A stretch of 64,000 bases of DNA, taken from Psychroflexus maritimus (lineage in GTDB: Bacteria; Bacteroidota; Bacteroidia; Flavobacteriales; Flavobacteriaceae). The stretch lies in assembly GCF_011089875.1 (NCBI RefSeq), contig NZ_JAANAS010000105.1, forward strand, positions 28,343 to 92,342, read 5' to 3'. The notes beneath the pieces were generated by a model. It had not been told where the DNA came from. It was given only the letters and a program-made list of their open reading frames with translations, and made no database searches. The translations under genes and the position numbers were made by a program. Positions 43,130-51,682 of this stretch are shown piece after piece (within the stretch, counting starts at the first letter, position 1; each line of letters starts with the position of its first letter).

Positions 43130-44467
43130 TTATTTTTCTTCGTTATTATCGTCTTCTATTTCTAGTGTTTCTCCCAGCAAATCAACACTTTCAGCCGTTG
43201 GTAGTTCTTCAATTTTTTTCAATTTAGAGAACATCATTCGGGTCCGCGTACCTACCAATGCATCTAATTCTTTATTGGCTTCGTTTAGTTTCTTTTGTGC
43301 TTTTTCCAACACCCCACCAAACTTACCAAATTCTGTTTTAACCGCACCTAAAATTTGCCACACTTCACTGCTTCGTTTTTGAATAGCTAAAGTTTTAAAG
43401 CCCATTTGTAGGCTATTTAGCATAGCAGCCAAAGTAGTTGGCCCAGTTACTATGATTTTATACTCACGTTGAAGCATAGCCACAACTTCAGGTTGGCGAA
43501 CGACTTCGGCAAACAAGCCCTCAATTGGCAAAAACATAATACCAAAATCGGTAGTATTTGGTGGGTCAATGTATTTATCTCGAATATCTTTTGCGAATTT
43601 TTTAATGCTTTGTACCAAGGCACGGTTGGCAGCATCAACACCCGCAACATCACCTTCATCGTAAGCCGTTTGTAATCGTACATAAGCTTCTTGTGGAAAT
43701 TTGGCATCCACAGGCAGATAGACCTCTTTACCATGCTCGTCTTTGCCGGGAAGTTTTATTGCAAACTCCACATGGTCGTTAGAGCCTTTTTTGGTTTTTA
43801 CGTTAGCCTCATATTGCTCAGGCGCCATAATTTGCTCCAAGATGTTACCCAATTGGATTTCACCCAATACGCCACGTGTTTTCACATTGCTCAATACCTT
43901 TTTAAGGTCGCCCACACCATTAGCTAGGTTTTGCATTTCACCCAGTCCTTTTTGCACCGCTTCTAAACGTTCACTTACTAGTTTAAAGGATTGTCCAAGG
44001 CGTTCCTCCAGTGTTTTATGCAGTTTTTCATCTACCGTTTCACGCATTTTCTCCAGCTTTAATTCGGTAGATGTTACCAACTCATCTTGTTTGATCGCCA
44101 TAGCATCAAACTTCTGCTTTTGCAGGTCGTTGAAGTCCTTAACGTTTTTGGTGAAAATAGTACTAAAATCTTTGAGTGAATTGGTGAGTTCCTCACGGTT
44201 TGCTTTGGCGTTTGTATTGAGTCCTTCGCTAATTTGGGTGAGCTTTTCATCAAGCTTTAGCGTGAGTTTATCTAATCCGTCTGATAGTTCTTGACGATTT
44301 TCTTTTAAGGCAGCAGAAAGCTCGGTTCTGTTTTCTTTCAATTCGTTTTGTAACAGACTACGCATTGCTTCAATGATAGGGGAAGTATCGGTTTTACTAC
44401 TTTTGAGGAGTAAAATGACTAAGAGAATAAGCGATAAAGCTGATAAAATGATAGCAATAATTTCCAT
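43130..44467 (-). CDS. rmuC: DNA recombination protein RmuC
   Basis: 445 residues. An N-terminal membrane anchor (about 3-23) is followed by a long coiled coil (about 35-185) and the RmuC nuclease-like domain (about 195-395; 'RGVLGEIQLGNILEQIM', 'LPVDAKFP', 'FGIMFLPIEGLFAEV'). RmuC limits DNA inversions between short inverted repeats. It is the first gene of the restriction row and only one base from hsdM, which suggests it travels with the island; rmuC next to type I systems is seen elsewhere. Confidence 0.93.
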   Translation of the reverse strand: MEIIAIILSALSLILLVILLLKSSKTDTSPIIEAMRSLLQNELKENRTELSAALKENRQELSDGLDKLTLKLDEKLTQISEGLNTNAKANREELTNSLKDFSTIFTKNVKDFNDLQKQKFDAMAIKQDELVTSTELKLEKMRETVDEKLHKTLEERLGQSFKLVSERLEAVQKGLGEMQNLANGVGDLKKVLSNVKTRGVLGEIQLGNILEQIMAPEQYEANVKTKKGSNDHVEFAIKLPGKDEHGKEVYLPVDAKFPQEAYVRLQTAYDEGDVAGVDAANRALVQSIKKFAKDIRDKYIDPPNTTDFGIMFLPIEGLFAEVVRQPEVVAMLQREYKIIVTGPTTLAAMLNSLQMGFKTLAIQKRSSEVWQILGAVKTEFGKFGGVLEKAQKKLNEANKELDALVGTRTRMMFSKLKKIEELPTAESVDLLGETLEIEDDNNEEK

Positions 44468-44613
44468 TGTTGTTTATTTTTTTCCAAATGTCTGTAAACG
44501 ATTTGTCAAATAATGTCAAGATTAGAAAATGTTAATTACACCTATTTTAATACAAGAGGTTAATTAGTAATAGATGAGTAATGAGTTATTTAATCATTAA
44601 AATCTTTCAAAAT

Positions 44614-45144
44614 CTACTTCGCATATTCACTAATTTTACTTCCAATTCTCTGATCTAAATAAGCATTTCTGCCCTTTAATTCAGTAGCTATTAGTTTTGC
44701 TGCTTCTTTATACTTTTCTATCTTTTCTATATTCCATGTATGGGGTGGAGGCTGTAGGTTTGTTATACGGTCAGCTAATTTTACAATGCCTACTTCTTTA
44801 TAGCTGCCCTTTATACGTTCTAAGCTATCCTTCATTTTAGCCAATTTATCGGAGATGCTTTTATCTTTGGTTAAAGCAGCAACGCCTTCAGCAATTTGAG
44901 GCGAAAAGTTTTCTTCAATTTCTTTAGGAGATGTTTCTGTATCTTCAATGGTATCGTGTAATAAGGCTAGTTGTATGGCTAGGTTGAGGTCGAAATCAGG
45001 TTCATGCATATAAGCTGTAATCACCTCCATGGCCACATTAGATAAGTGTAACAAGTAATTTGCTTGGCTGCCCGGTACTCTTTGCTGATGGTGCTTTTCT
45101 CCGGCAAACTTGATGGCTTTTTGATAAATAGATTGATCTAACAT
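44614..45144 (-). CDS. HD-domain phosphohydrolase, (p)ppGpp hydrolase-like
   Basis: 176 residues, a single HD domain of the SpoT/MESH1 type: 'AIKFAGEKHHQQRVPG' (HxxQxR), 'YLLHLSNVAM' (HLSNV), 'LALLHDTIEDT' (HD-xxED) and 'IVKLADRITNLQPPP' (KLADRxxN). The synthetase, TGS and ACT domains of full-length SpoT are absent. It should hydrolyse alarmones or a related 3'-phosphorylated nucleotide in the cytoplasm, using a metal ion. It has its own promoter box and lies 147 bp upstream of rmuC; nothing was recognised in that gap. Confidence 0.87.
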   Translation of the reverse strand: MLDQSIYQKAIKFAGEKHHQQRVPGSQANYLLHLSNVAMEVITAYMHEPDFDLNLAIQLALLHDTIEDTETSPKEIEENFSPQIAEGVAALTKDKSISDKLAKMKDSLERIKGSYKEVGIVKLADRITNLQPPPHTWNIEKIEKYKEAAKLIATELKGRNAYLDQRIGSKISEYAK

Positions 45145-45170
45145 AAGTTTTATTGTTTATCTATGGTAGC

Positions 45171-45178
45171 CAAAGTTA
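45171..45178 (-). promoter_or_regulatory. -7 box of the HD-domain gene
   Basis: TAACTTTG on the minus strand, 26 bases before the ATG at 45144. Confidence 0.5.
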
Positions 45179-45269
45179 TGATTTTATTTTTAGTTAAGAA
45201 GTATTCCATCTTAGTTTTTAAATAGTAGAGTCATGATTTATTTATCAGTCAATTTAGTAAGAATAGATT

Positions 45270-45428
45270 TTAAACGCTATACTTTACTTCAATACACCAA
45301 GTGCTGTTTGGATTTAGTTTTCCAACCAACATAATTCTCAAGATGATTTTAATGTAGTCTTTTGCAGTCTCTACGATCCCATTCAACACGAACACTATCC
45401 AGTCGTTATAGCTTTTAAAGTCTATTAC
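45270..45428 (-). pseudogene. fragment of a second Fic-family gene (C-terminal part)
   Basis: A 52-codon open segment on the minus strand, without a start and bounded upstream by a stop, reads 'NDWIVFVLNGIVETAKDYI'. The intact Fic protein in this window has 'NQWLKFFLTGIIETAKKGV' at the equivalent place, just after the Fic core. The catalytic motif is not present. It looks like the decayed tail of another fic gene, consistent with turnover in the island. Confidence is limited by the short length. Confidence 0.45.
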
Positions 45429-45490
45429 CGTTTAAATCTTTTTACAATAGTCACTTTTATTTGATATATAGGTGATTATGTATAAAAAAA

Positions 45491-45589
45491 CAGATTTTCT
45501 TTACAAAAGAAAATGCTTATGATAAGGAAACAGGTGAATTCTTATCAAAAGCCTTTGACTCCAAACAAATTCTTGATGAGGTAAATTGA
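45491..45589 (+). other. open segment of unknown origin, possible gene remnant
   Basis: A 32-codon stretch without a start codon reads like real protein (charged, balanced composition, 'NAYDKETGEFLSKAFDSKQI') and ends at TGA. Family not recognised. The rest of 45179-45749 shows nothing else. Confidence 0.25.
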
Positions 45590-45749
45590 AACAGAATCAA
45601 TACAGCAACTGAAGTAATTACATCATTTACTTATAGAATGTTTTTCATGTTTTGCTTTATCTTACAAATAAATAAGGCTTCACTTGAGTCATTACAATTA
45701 CTCTCCTTATTTTAATTTATAAAATTTAGGCAAAAAAAATTTAAAACCT

Positions 45750-45757
45750 TAAATTTG
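45750..45757 (+). promoter_or_regulatory. -7 box of the AddB-like nuclease gene
   Basis: TAAATTTG lies over a possible upstream TTG start at 45755, which argues that translation starts at the ATG 45782 instead. Confidence 0.55.
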
Positions 45758-45781
45758 AACTTCACAATTACCCGCCGAGAT

Positions 45782-48502
45782 ATGCAAAGCTTTATTGATT
45801 ATTACATTGAAAAACACGCTCCAAAACTTGATGATTTACAGCACTATACTTTTGTTTTGCCAAGTAGAAGGGCTATTGGTTTTTTTAAACGTAGATTACT
45901 CACGCATTTTAACGCGCCTTTTTTAATGCCTAATATCTTCAGTATTGAAGATTTTATTGAAGAAATTGCCGAAGTACAAATTATCGATTCGCTGAAAACT
46001 AGTTTTGCTTTTTTTGAAGTTTACCAAGATTTAACCCCCCCTAATAAACAAGAAACTTTTGATGTAGTTTATAATTGGAGTCAATCACTTTTAGGCGATT
46101 TCAATGAGATAGACCGATTTAACATTGATGCTTCTCAGTTTTTTGGCAATCTAAAAGCCATTAAAGAAATTGAACGTTTTGGCGGAAACAATGCTACTGA
46201 ATTAGTTAAAAACTACTACGAATTCTGGAATCAACTTCCCACATATTACCACAGTTTACGAAAGAACCTCAGCGAAAAAAATCAGGCTTATCAAGGTATG
46301 GCTTATCAGTTAGCGCTGCAAAAACTTCCTGATTATTTAAAACAACGTACAGAAAAAATTCATTTTATTGGTTTCAACGCGTTAAATCAGTGTGAGGAGG
46401 AAATTTTTAAAACGGCTATGCAAGACCAAAAAGCAGAAGTATTTTGGGATATTGATCAGTATTTTTGGGAAAATAAAAACTTTCCCGTGCATTATTTTAT
46501 GCAGCAGCATCAAGAACGATGGCTCTCTAAGCTTGGTCGTAATATCCAGGCTTCAAGCAATTTGTTTGTTCAAAAAAAAGCAATTAGTATTGTTGGAACT
46601 CCACGTAAAGTTGGGCAAGTAAAATTTGTAGGGCAAATTTTAAACGAATTAAATCAAGAAGAACTTGGTAAAACAGCTATTGTATTGGCTGATGAAAACT
46701 TACTCCAACCGCTACTCAACGCTATACCAGATCACATCAAAGAGGTGAATATTACTATGGGGCAAGCTTTAGGTCAAACTCCGTTAGCTAGTTTTTTTGA
46801 AATTCTACTTAAGATTCATCAACAAGACCAAACACAACTTTTTTATAAAGATGTACTTCAATTATTGGCACATCCTATTTTAAAACAAGCATTCTCCAAA
46901 GATTTTCAAATTGTTGAGACTCATTTTAAAAATGAAAATGTGTTGGTCATTTCAAGCAAGGAACTACTTCAGCTTTCAGCAAAAACTTCAGCCGCTTATC
47001 AAAAGTTAATAAGATTACTCTTTAATCAATTAGCAACTTCGCCAGCTTCTTTTTTAAAAATGACTACCGATGTGTGTTTGTTTTTAAAAGCATTTCAGCA
47101 AGAAAACAAGCTTCAATTAGCGTATTTATTTTCCTTTTATAGTTTGTTTCAGAAGCTAATAAATGTTACCGAAGAGCATGATTATATTGATAATTTAGGA
47201 AGTTTAAAGCAAATTTATCAGGATGCACTTCAGTCAGAAACCCTAGATTTTAAAGGCTATCCTGATCGTGGTTTGCAAATTATGGGGGTTTTAGAAACAC
47301 GGGTTTTAGATTTTGAAAACCTTATTTTTATAGGCGTAAATGAAGGCGTGCTGCCCGCAGGAAAATCGCAAAATTCCTTTATTCCATTCGATTTAAAAAT
47401 CAGCTACAAGCTTCCTACTTACAAAGAAAAAGATGCTATTTATGCCTACCACTTTTTTAGGTTATTGCAGCGCGCTAAAAAAGTATATCTCACTTATAAT
47501 AATGATAATGCTGGAATGGAAAAATCGGAAGCCAGTAGATTTATTAAGCAATTAGAAATTTACTCCCAAGAAATTCATGCTATTTCGCATCAAGTTGAGG
47601 GCATGAAAGCGCAGGTGTTTCCAAAAAAACTTCAGCAAGTAGAAAAAAGTCCAGCAATAATCAGTCAACTAAAAGATTTATTTGCTCACGGAATTTCGCC
47701 TTCAGCACTAACCACCTACATCAGAAATCCCATTGATTTTTATCAAAAATACGTACTTAAAATTCGCGAATCCGAAGAAATTGAAGAAGAAGTTTCTTAT
47801 CGTGTTTACGGTAATGTGGTTCATCAAACTTTAGAAAATCTTTACAAGAACTACATCGGGAAGCATATTACTGCAGAAATGGTACAACGCATTCAGAAAA
47901 ACCTGGACCAAGAATTATTGCTTCAGTTTCAAAAGCAATTTAATGAAGAGGCCATTTTTAGAGGGAAAAATTTACTGGTTTTTGAAATGGCTAAAAATCA
48001 ATGTCAGCGGTTTTTAAAAAACGAACTAAAGTTGGTTGAAAAATCGGAAGTCAAGTTGGTGAGTTTAGAAGAAAAAGCGCAAATCAATTTCCAAATAAAA
48101 GGCTTGAATACGCAACTACAACTTCGAGGAACAGCCGATAGAATTGACCAAGTAGATGGCGTTTTTAGAATTATTGACTATAAAACGGGAAATGTACAAG
48201 CCGCCGATTTACGTATTTCGGATTTCGATTTATTAATTGAAGACTTCAGTAAAAGTAAAGTTTTTCAGGTGTTATTTTACAGTTTAATTATGGAAAATAA
48301 ACTTCAAGGTGAAATTAAAAGCGGCATTATTTCGTTTAAAAACCTTAAGGAAGGTTTTATGAATTACCAACTGAAGTCAGGAAGAAAAACTCTTTCCGAT
48401 AGTTTTGATGAACATACCAAAACAACGTTCACCACTCTTTTAAAGAGTTTAATTTGCGAAATCTTAAATCCTGAAATTCCATTCACTGAAAAAGAACTAT
48501 AA
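45782..48502 (+). CDS. AddB-like PD-(D/E)XK nuclease family protein
   Basis: 906 residues from the ATG at 45782. The N-terminal two thirds are helicase-like but degenerate ('YTFVLPSRRAIGFFKRRLL' near the start, 'LENLIFIGVNEGVLP' resembling an inactive UvrD-type motif). The C-terminal Cas4/RecB-type nuclease (about 650-900) has 'ALTTYIRNPIDFYQKYVL', 'YGNVVHQTLENLY' and the catalytic 'GTADRIDQ..FRIIDYKTG'. It is expected to act with an AddA helicase in double-strand break end processing; no AddA lies in the window. A TTG 27 bases upstream could add 9 residues. It is 2 bp from recJ, another exonuclease of recombination. Confidence 0.85.
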   Translation: MQSFIDYYIEKHAPKLDDLQHYTFVLPSRRAIGFFKRRLLTHFNAPFLMPNIFSIEDFIEEIAEVQIIDSLKTSFAFFEVYQDLTPPNKQETFDVVYNWSQSLLGDFNEIDRFNIDASQFFGNLKAIKEIERFGGNNATELVKNYYEFWNQLPTYYHSLRKNLSEKNQAYQGMAYQLALQKLPDYLKQRTEKIHFIGFNALNQCEEEIFKTAMQDQKAEVFWDIDQYFWENKNFPVHYFMQQHQERWLSKLGRNIQASSNLFVQKKAISIVGTPRKVGQVKFVGQILNELNQEELGKTAIVLADENLLQPLLNAIPDHIKEVNITMGQALGQTPLASFFEILLKIHQQDQTQLFYKDVLQLLAHPILKQAFSKDFQIVETHFKNENVLVISSKELLQLSAKTSAAYQKLIRLLFNQLATSPASFLKMTTDVCLFLKAFQQENKLQLAYLFSFYSLFQKLINVTEEHDYIDNLGSLKQIYQDALQSETLDFKGYPDRGLQIMGVLETRVLDFENLIFIGVNEGVLPAGKSQNSFIPFDLKISYKLPTYKEKDAIYAYHFFRLLQRAKKVYLTYNNDNAGMEKSEASRFIKQLEIYSQEIHAISHQVEGMKAQVFPKKLQQVEKSPAIISQLKDLFAHGISPSALTTYIRNPIDFYQKYVLKIRESEEIEEEVSYRVYGNVVHQTLENLYKNYIGKHITAEMVQRIQKNLDQELLLQFQKQFNEEAIFRGKNLLVFEMAKNQCQRFLKNELKLVEKSEVKLVSLEEKAQINFQIKGLNTQLQLRGTADRIDQVDGVFRIIDYKTGNVQAADLRISDFDLLIEDFSKSKVFQVLFYSLIMENKLQGEIKSGIISFKNLKEGFMNYQLKSGRKTLSDSFDEHTKTTFTTLLKSLICEILNPEIPFTEKEL

Positions 48503-48504
48503 TT

Positions 48505-50208
48505 ATGCGTTGGACTTCCCAAACTAAAGCTCATCCAGAAACAGTTCAGCACTTGCAAAAAGTGTTGAACGTAGATCAAAACATTGCTCAACTTTTAGCT
48601 CAACGAGGCATTTCAACTTTTGAAGAAGCCAAAAGTTTCTTTCGGCCTGACTTAGATGAATTGCATTCACCTTGGCTAATGAAAGACATGCAACTAGCGG
48701 TAAATCGTATTCTCAAAGCGATTCAAAATCACGAAAAAATCATGATTTATGGCGATTATGACGTGGATGGAACCACCAGTGTTGCCTTAATGGATCGCTT
48801 TTTTACGCAATTTTACCAAAATTTGGTACTTTATATTCCCGATCGTTATGCAGAAGGTTACGGGGTTTCTTTTCAAGGCATTGATTTTGCTTCAGAAAAT
48901 GAAGTAAGCCTCATCATTGCCTTAGATTGTGGTATTAAAGCCATTGATAAAATAGCTTATGCCAAAGAAAAAAACATCGATTTCATTATTTGTGATCATC
49001 ACCGTCCAGGCAACGAAATTCCAGATGCCGTGGCCGTTTTAGACCCTAAACAAAGTGATTGTGAATACCCTTACAAAGAACTTTGTGGTTGTGGTGTAGG
49101 CTTTAAATTAGCACAAGCCATTCAAGAAAAACGAGGAGAAAAATTTGAAGATTTACTTCCTTTATTAGACTTAGTAGCTACGGCTATTGGTTCGGATATT
49201 GTACCCATTACTGGAGAAAATAGAATTTTAGCTAGTTACGGACTTCAGCTTTTGAATACGCGACCCAGAGCGGGTTTCAAAGCCATTATTGCCCAATCTA
49301 AAAAGAAAGAATTTAGCATTACCGATGTGGTGTTTATTATTGGCCCAAGAATTAACGCCGCAGGGCGAATGAAACATGCCTTGCACGCAGTTGAATTACT
49401 CATTGAAAAAGACGAAGAAAAAGCGCTAAAAATGGCTAAAGACATTGAGCTTTTTAACAATGAACGAAGAACAGCCGATAAAAGCATCACGCAAGAAGCC
49501 TTGCTTCAAATTGAAGAAAACAACGAACAAAAACGCTTTACAAGCGTAGTTTATCAAGAAGATTGGCACAAAGGTGTAATTGGTATTGTGGCTAGTAGAT
49601 TAACAGAAACTTACTATCGTCCAACTTTGGTTTTTACGAAGTCGGGTGAGAAGTTAGCCGCTTCGGCACGTTCGGTTAAAGGCTTTGATGTCTATAATGC
49701 CTTAGAAGAAAGTGCTGAATTTATTGAACAATTTGGAGGTCATAAATACGCTGCAGGATTAACCCTGAAAGAAGAAAATTACGTTGCTTTTAAAAATAAA
49801 TTTGAAGAAGTTGTTAAAGACCAAATTGACCCGAAGCTTTTAGAACCTGAACTGAATTACGATTTATGCATTAATTTAGAAGACATTACGCCTAAATTCT
49901 TCCGAATCTTGAAGCAATTTGGCCCCTTTGGCCCAGGAAATTTAAGTCCTAATTTTTTGATTAAAGGCCTTAAAGATACGGGTTACGCTAAAGCTGTAGG
50001 AAAGGAAATGGAACATTTGAAATGCAACTTATTTCAAAGCCAAACAGGCCCCAGAATGGGTGGAATAGGATTTGGTTTAGGTGACCAGCTCAAGTATCTG
50101 AGTAATTACCAACCGGTTGATATCATCTGTTGTTTAGATGAAAATGAATGGAATGGGAATACTAGTATTCAGTTACGAATTAAAGATTTGAGGCCCAATT
50201 TAGATTAG
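48505..50208 (+). CDS. recJ: single-stranded-DNA-specific exonuclease RecJ
   Basis: 567 residues, normal length. DHH-family motifs: 'YGDYDVDGTTS' (about 85), 'ALDCGI', 'ICDHHRPG' (DHH) and 'LDLVATAIGSDIV'. The DHHA1 domain has 'GGHKYAAGLTL' (about 412-422) and an OB fold finishes the protein. It degrades single-stranded DNA 5' to 3' in recombination and repair. It is sandwiched between the AddB-like gene (2 bp) and the AEC transporter gene (3 bp), so all three are probably one transcript. Confidence 0.96.
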   Translation: MRWTSQTKAHPETVQHLQKVLNVDQNIAQLLAQRGISTFEEAKSFFRPDLDELHSPWLMKDMQLAVNRILKAIQNHEKIMIYGDYDVDGTTSVALMDRFFTQFYQNLVLYIPDRYAEGYGVSFQGIDFASENEVSLIIALDCGIKAIDKIAYAKEKNIDFIICDHHRPGNEIPDAVAVLDPKQSDCEYPYKELCGCGVGFKLAQAIQEKRGEKFEDLLPLLDLVATAIGSDIVPITGENRILASYGLQLLNTRPRAGFKAIIAQSKKKEFSITDVVFIIGPRINAAGRMKHALHAVELLIEKDEEKALKMAKDIELFNNERRTADKSITQEALLQIEENNEQKRFTSVVYQEDWHKGVIGIVASRLTETYYRPTLVFTKSGEKLAASARSVKGFDVYNALEESAEFIEQFGGHKYAAGLTLKEENYVAFKNKFEEVVKDQIDPKLLEPELNYDLCINLEDITPKFFRILKQFGPFGPGNLSPNFLIKGLKDTGYAKAVGKEMEHLKCNLFQSQTGPRMGGIGFGLGDQLKYLSNYQPVDIICCLDENEWNGNTSIQLRIKDLRPNLD

Positions 50209-50211
50209 TGT

Positions 50212-51114
50212 ATGGGAAATTTTTTACTTATTGTATTGTGTTTGGTAGGCGGGATTTTATTGAGCAAAACCAAAAACTTTCCTGCCAAAGCACACCTAGG
50301 AATAAACGCTTTTATTTTTTATGTTTCACTACCTGCATTATCTTTACGCTACATTCCTAATATTGACTACAACTTTGAAATTCTTTATCCCGCTTTAATG
50401 CCGTGGATGGTTTTCTTATTAGCCGCTGTTTTGTTTATTAGTCTCGGTAAACTATTGGGTTGGCATAAACACTTGGTAGGTTGTTTGATTTTATGTTGTG
50501 GATTGGGAAACACTTCCTTTTTAGGCTTCCCACTTCTTACCTTTTTTTATGGCGAAGAATCACTTAAATACGGGATTTTAGCCGATCAAGCTGGCTCGTT
50601 TATGGTGATGTCCACCTTAGGAATTTTTACGGCCTTATATTTTCAATATGGAAAAGGAAATTCAAAAGAAATTGGTGCTAAAATACTTCGGTTTCCGCCA
50701 TTTATTGCATTTATAATTGCATTGGGATTGACCTTTATAGAGGTTCCCGATGGCTTAAATATTGCTTTTGAAAAACTTGGCTCTACCTTGAGTCCACTGG
50801 CTCTGTTTTCCATTGGCACACAACTGACTTGGAAAACCAAAAACTTTGAATTTTTACCTTTTAGTATTGGTTTGACGTATAAACTATTAATCGCACCATT
50901 ACTGATTTACTTACTGTATTTACAATTAATTGGTGAAATCAATTTGGTGCTACAAGTTTCTGTTGTAGAAGCCGCTATGGCACCCATGATTACAGGAGTT
51001 TTATTAGCCACTGAATACAAATTACGACCCAATTTAGCCAGTATGTTTGCTGCTATTGGCATACCGCTTTCTCTGCTTACCACCTACTTATGGTTTTTTT
51101 ATTTAGGGGGGTAA
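50212..51114 (+). CDS. AEC family transporter
   Basis: 300 residues with about ten hydrophobic segments arranged as two inverted halves, the architecture of auxin-efflux-carrier-type permeases. Seen: 'HLGINAFIFYVSLPALSLRYI' in the first half and 'EAAMAPMITGVLLATEY' in the second. It sits in the inner membrane; substrates of the family are organic acids and similar small molecules, not assignable here. It is the third gene of the unit with recJ, apparently by genome compaction rather than function. Confidence 0.88.
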   Translation: MGNFLLIVLCLVGGILLSKTKNFPAKAHLGINAFIFYVSLPALSLRYIPNIDYNFEILYPALMPWMVFLLAAVLFISLGKLLGWHKHLVGCLILCCGLGNTSFLGFPLLTFFYGEESLKYGILADQAGSFMVMSTLGIFTALYFQYGKGNSKEIGAKILRFPPFIAFIIALGLTFIEVPDGLNIAFEKLGSTLSPLALFSIGTQLTWKTKNFEFLPFSIGLTYKLLIAPLLIYLLYLQLIGEINLVLQVSVVEAAMAPMITGVLLATEYKLRPNLASMFAAIGIPLSLLTTYLWFFYLGG

Positions 51115-51215
51115 TACCATTTATCAATTAAAATTACCGTAATAAAACGCCCTTTTGTTTCCAGTAACTTCAAATAATAACTGGTATAATCCATTGTATT
51201 TGAGGAAATATAATT

Positions 51216-51302
51216 TTGATTATCATACGGTTAATAAGAACTACAAACCATTCATCAGGAGTTTATTTTGTAGAACTCAACAGCAGAGAAGGAGAGGTTT
51301 GA
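51216..51302 (+). pseudogene. remnant of a T9SS C-terminal sorting domain
   Basis: The open segment ends '...HSSGVYFVELNSREGEV' then TGA; shifting frame by one gives LTKEVN and a stop. 'SGVYFVEL...G' followed by a Lys-rich end is the typical last strand pair of type IX sorting domains (compare FNSGVYSVKLTDEAG in the protein at 10313-12217). It has no start or upstream body, so it is a decayed gene end. The rest of the gap 51115-51431 holds nothing recognised. Confidence 0.4.
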
Positions 51303-51431
51303 CGAAAGAAGTTAATTAAGAAGTAAAAAAAATCTGTAAGCTGAAGTTTGCAATTATTTACTTAATACATTATAACTTCCCCTTAACGCAAGTTTATTTA
51401 TTATCTATTAACTTTAAACAAAAAAGTTTCT

Positions 51432-51659
51432 ATGAAAAATACAGCTATGTTTTTGGTAGTTTTAACTACACTTGTTTTGATTACAGTGACCATAATGGCA
51501 GTTATGAATTTACCTTTTAACTGGGTTTTTTACTTGAGCATTCTTGGTCAAGGACTGGTTTTATTGATGGTTTATAAAGTATTAACAGACGATTATAAAA
51601 CTCAAAAAACATTTGATGATTGGTATGAAGATGCGCCTAATCAAGCTGAAATTAACTAA
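51432..51659 (+). CDS. small membrane protein
   Basis: 75 residues: two transmembrane helices (about 5-26 and 30-49) and a charged, Asp/Tyr-rich tail (about 50-75). The family is not recognised, though small two-helix proteins of this shape are common in Flavobacteria. A start at 51432 is supported by a tight fit to the hydrophobic beginning and an AT-rich leader. It stands alone and converges on the tolC-like gene with a 23-bp gap. Confidence 0.65.
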   Translation: MKNTAMFLVVLTTLVLITVTIMAVMNLPFNWVFYLSILGQGLVLLMVYKVLTDDYKTQKTFDDWYEDAPNQAEIN

Positions 51660-51682
51660 ACACTACTAAAACTTTTATACAC

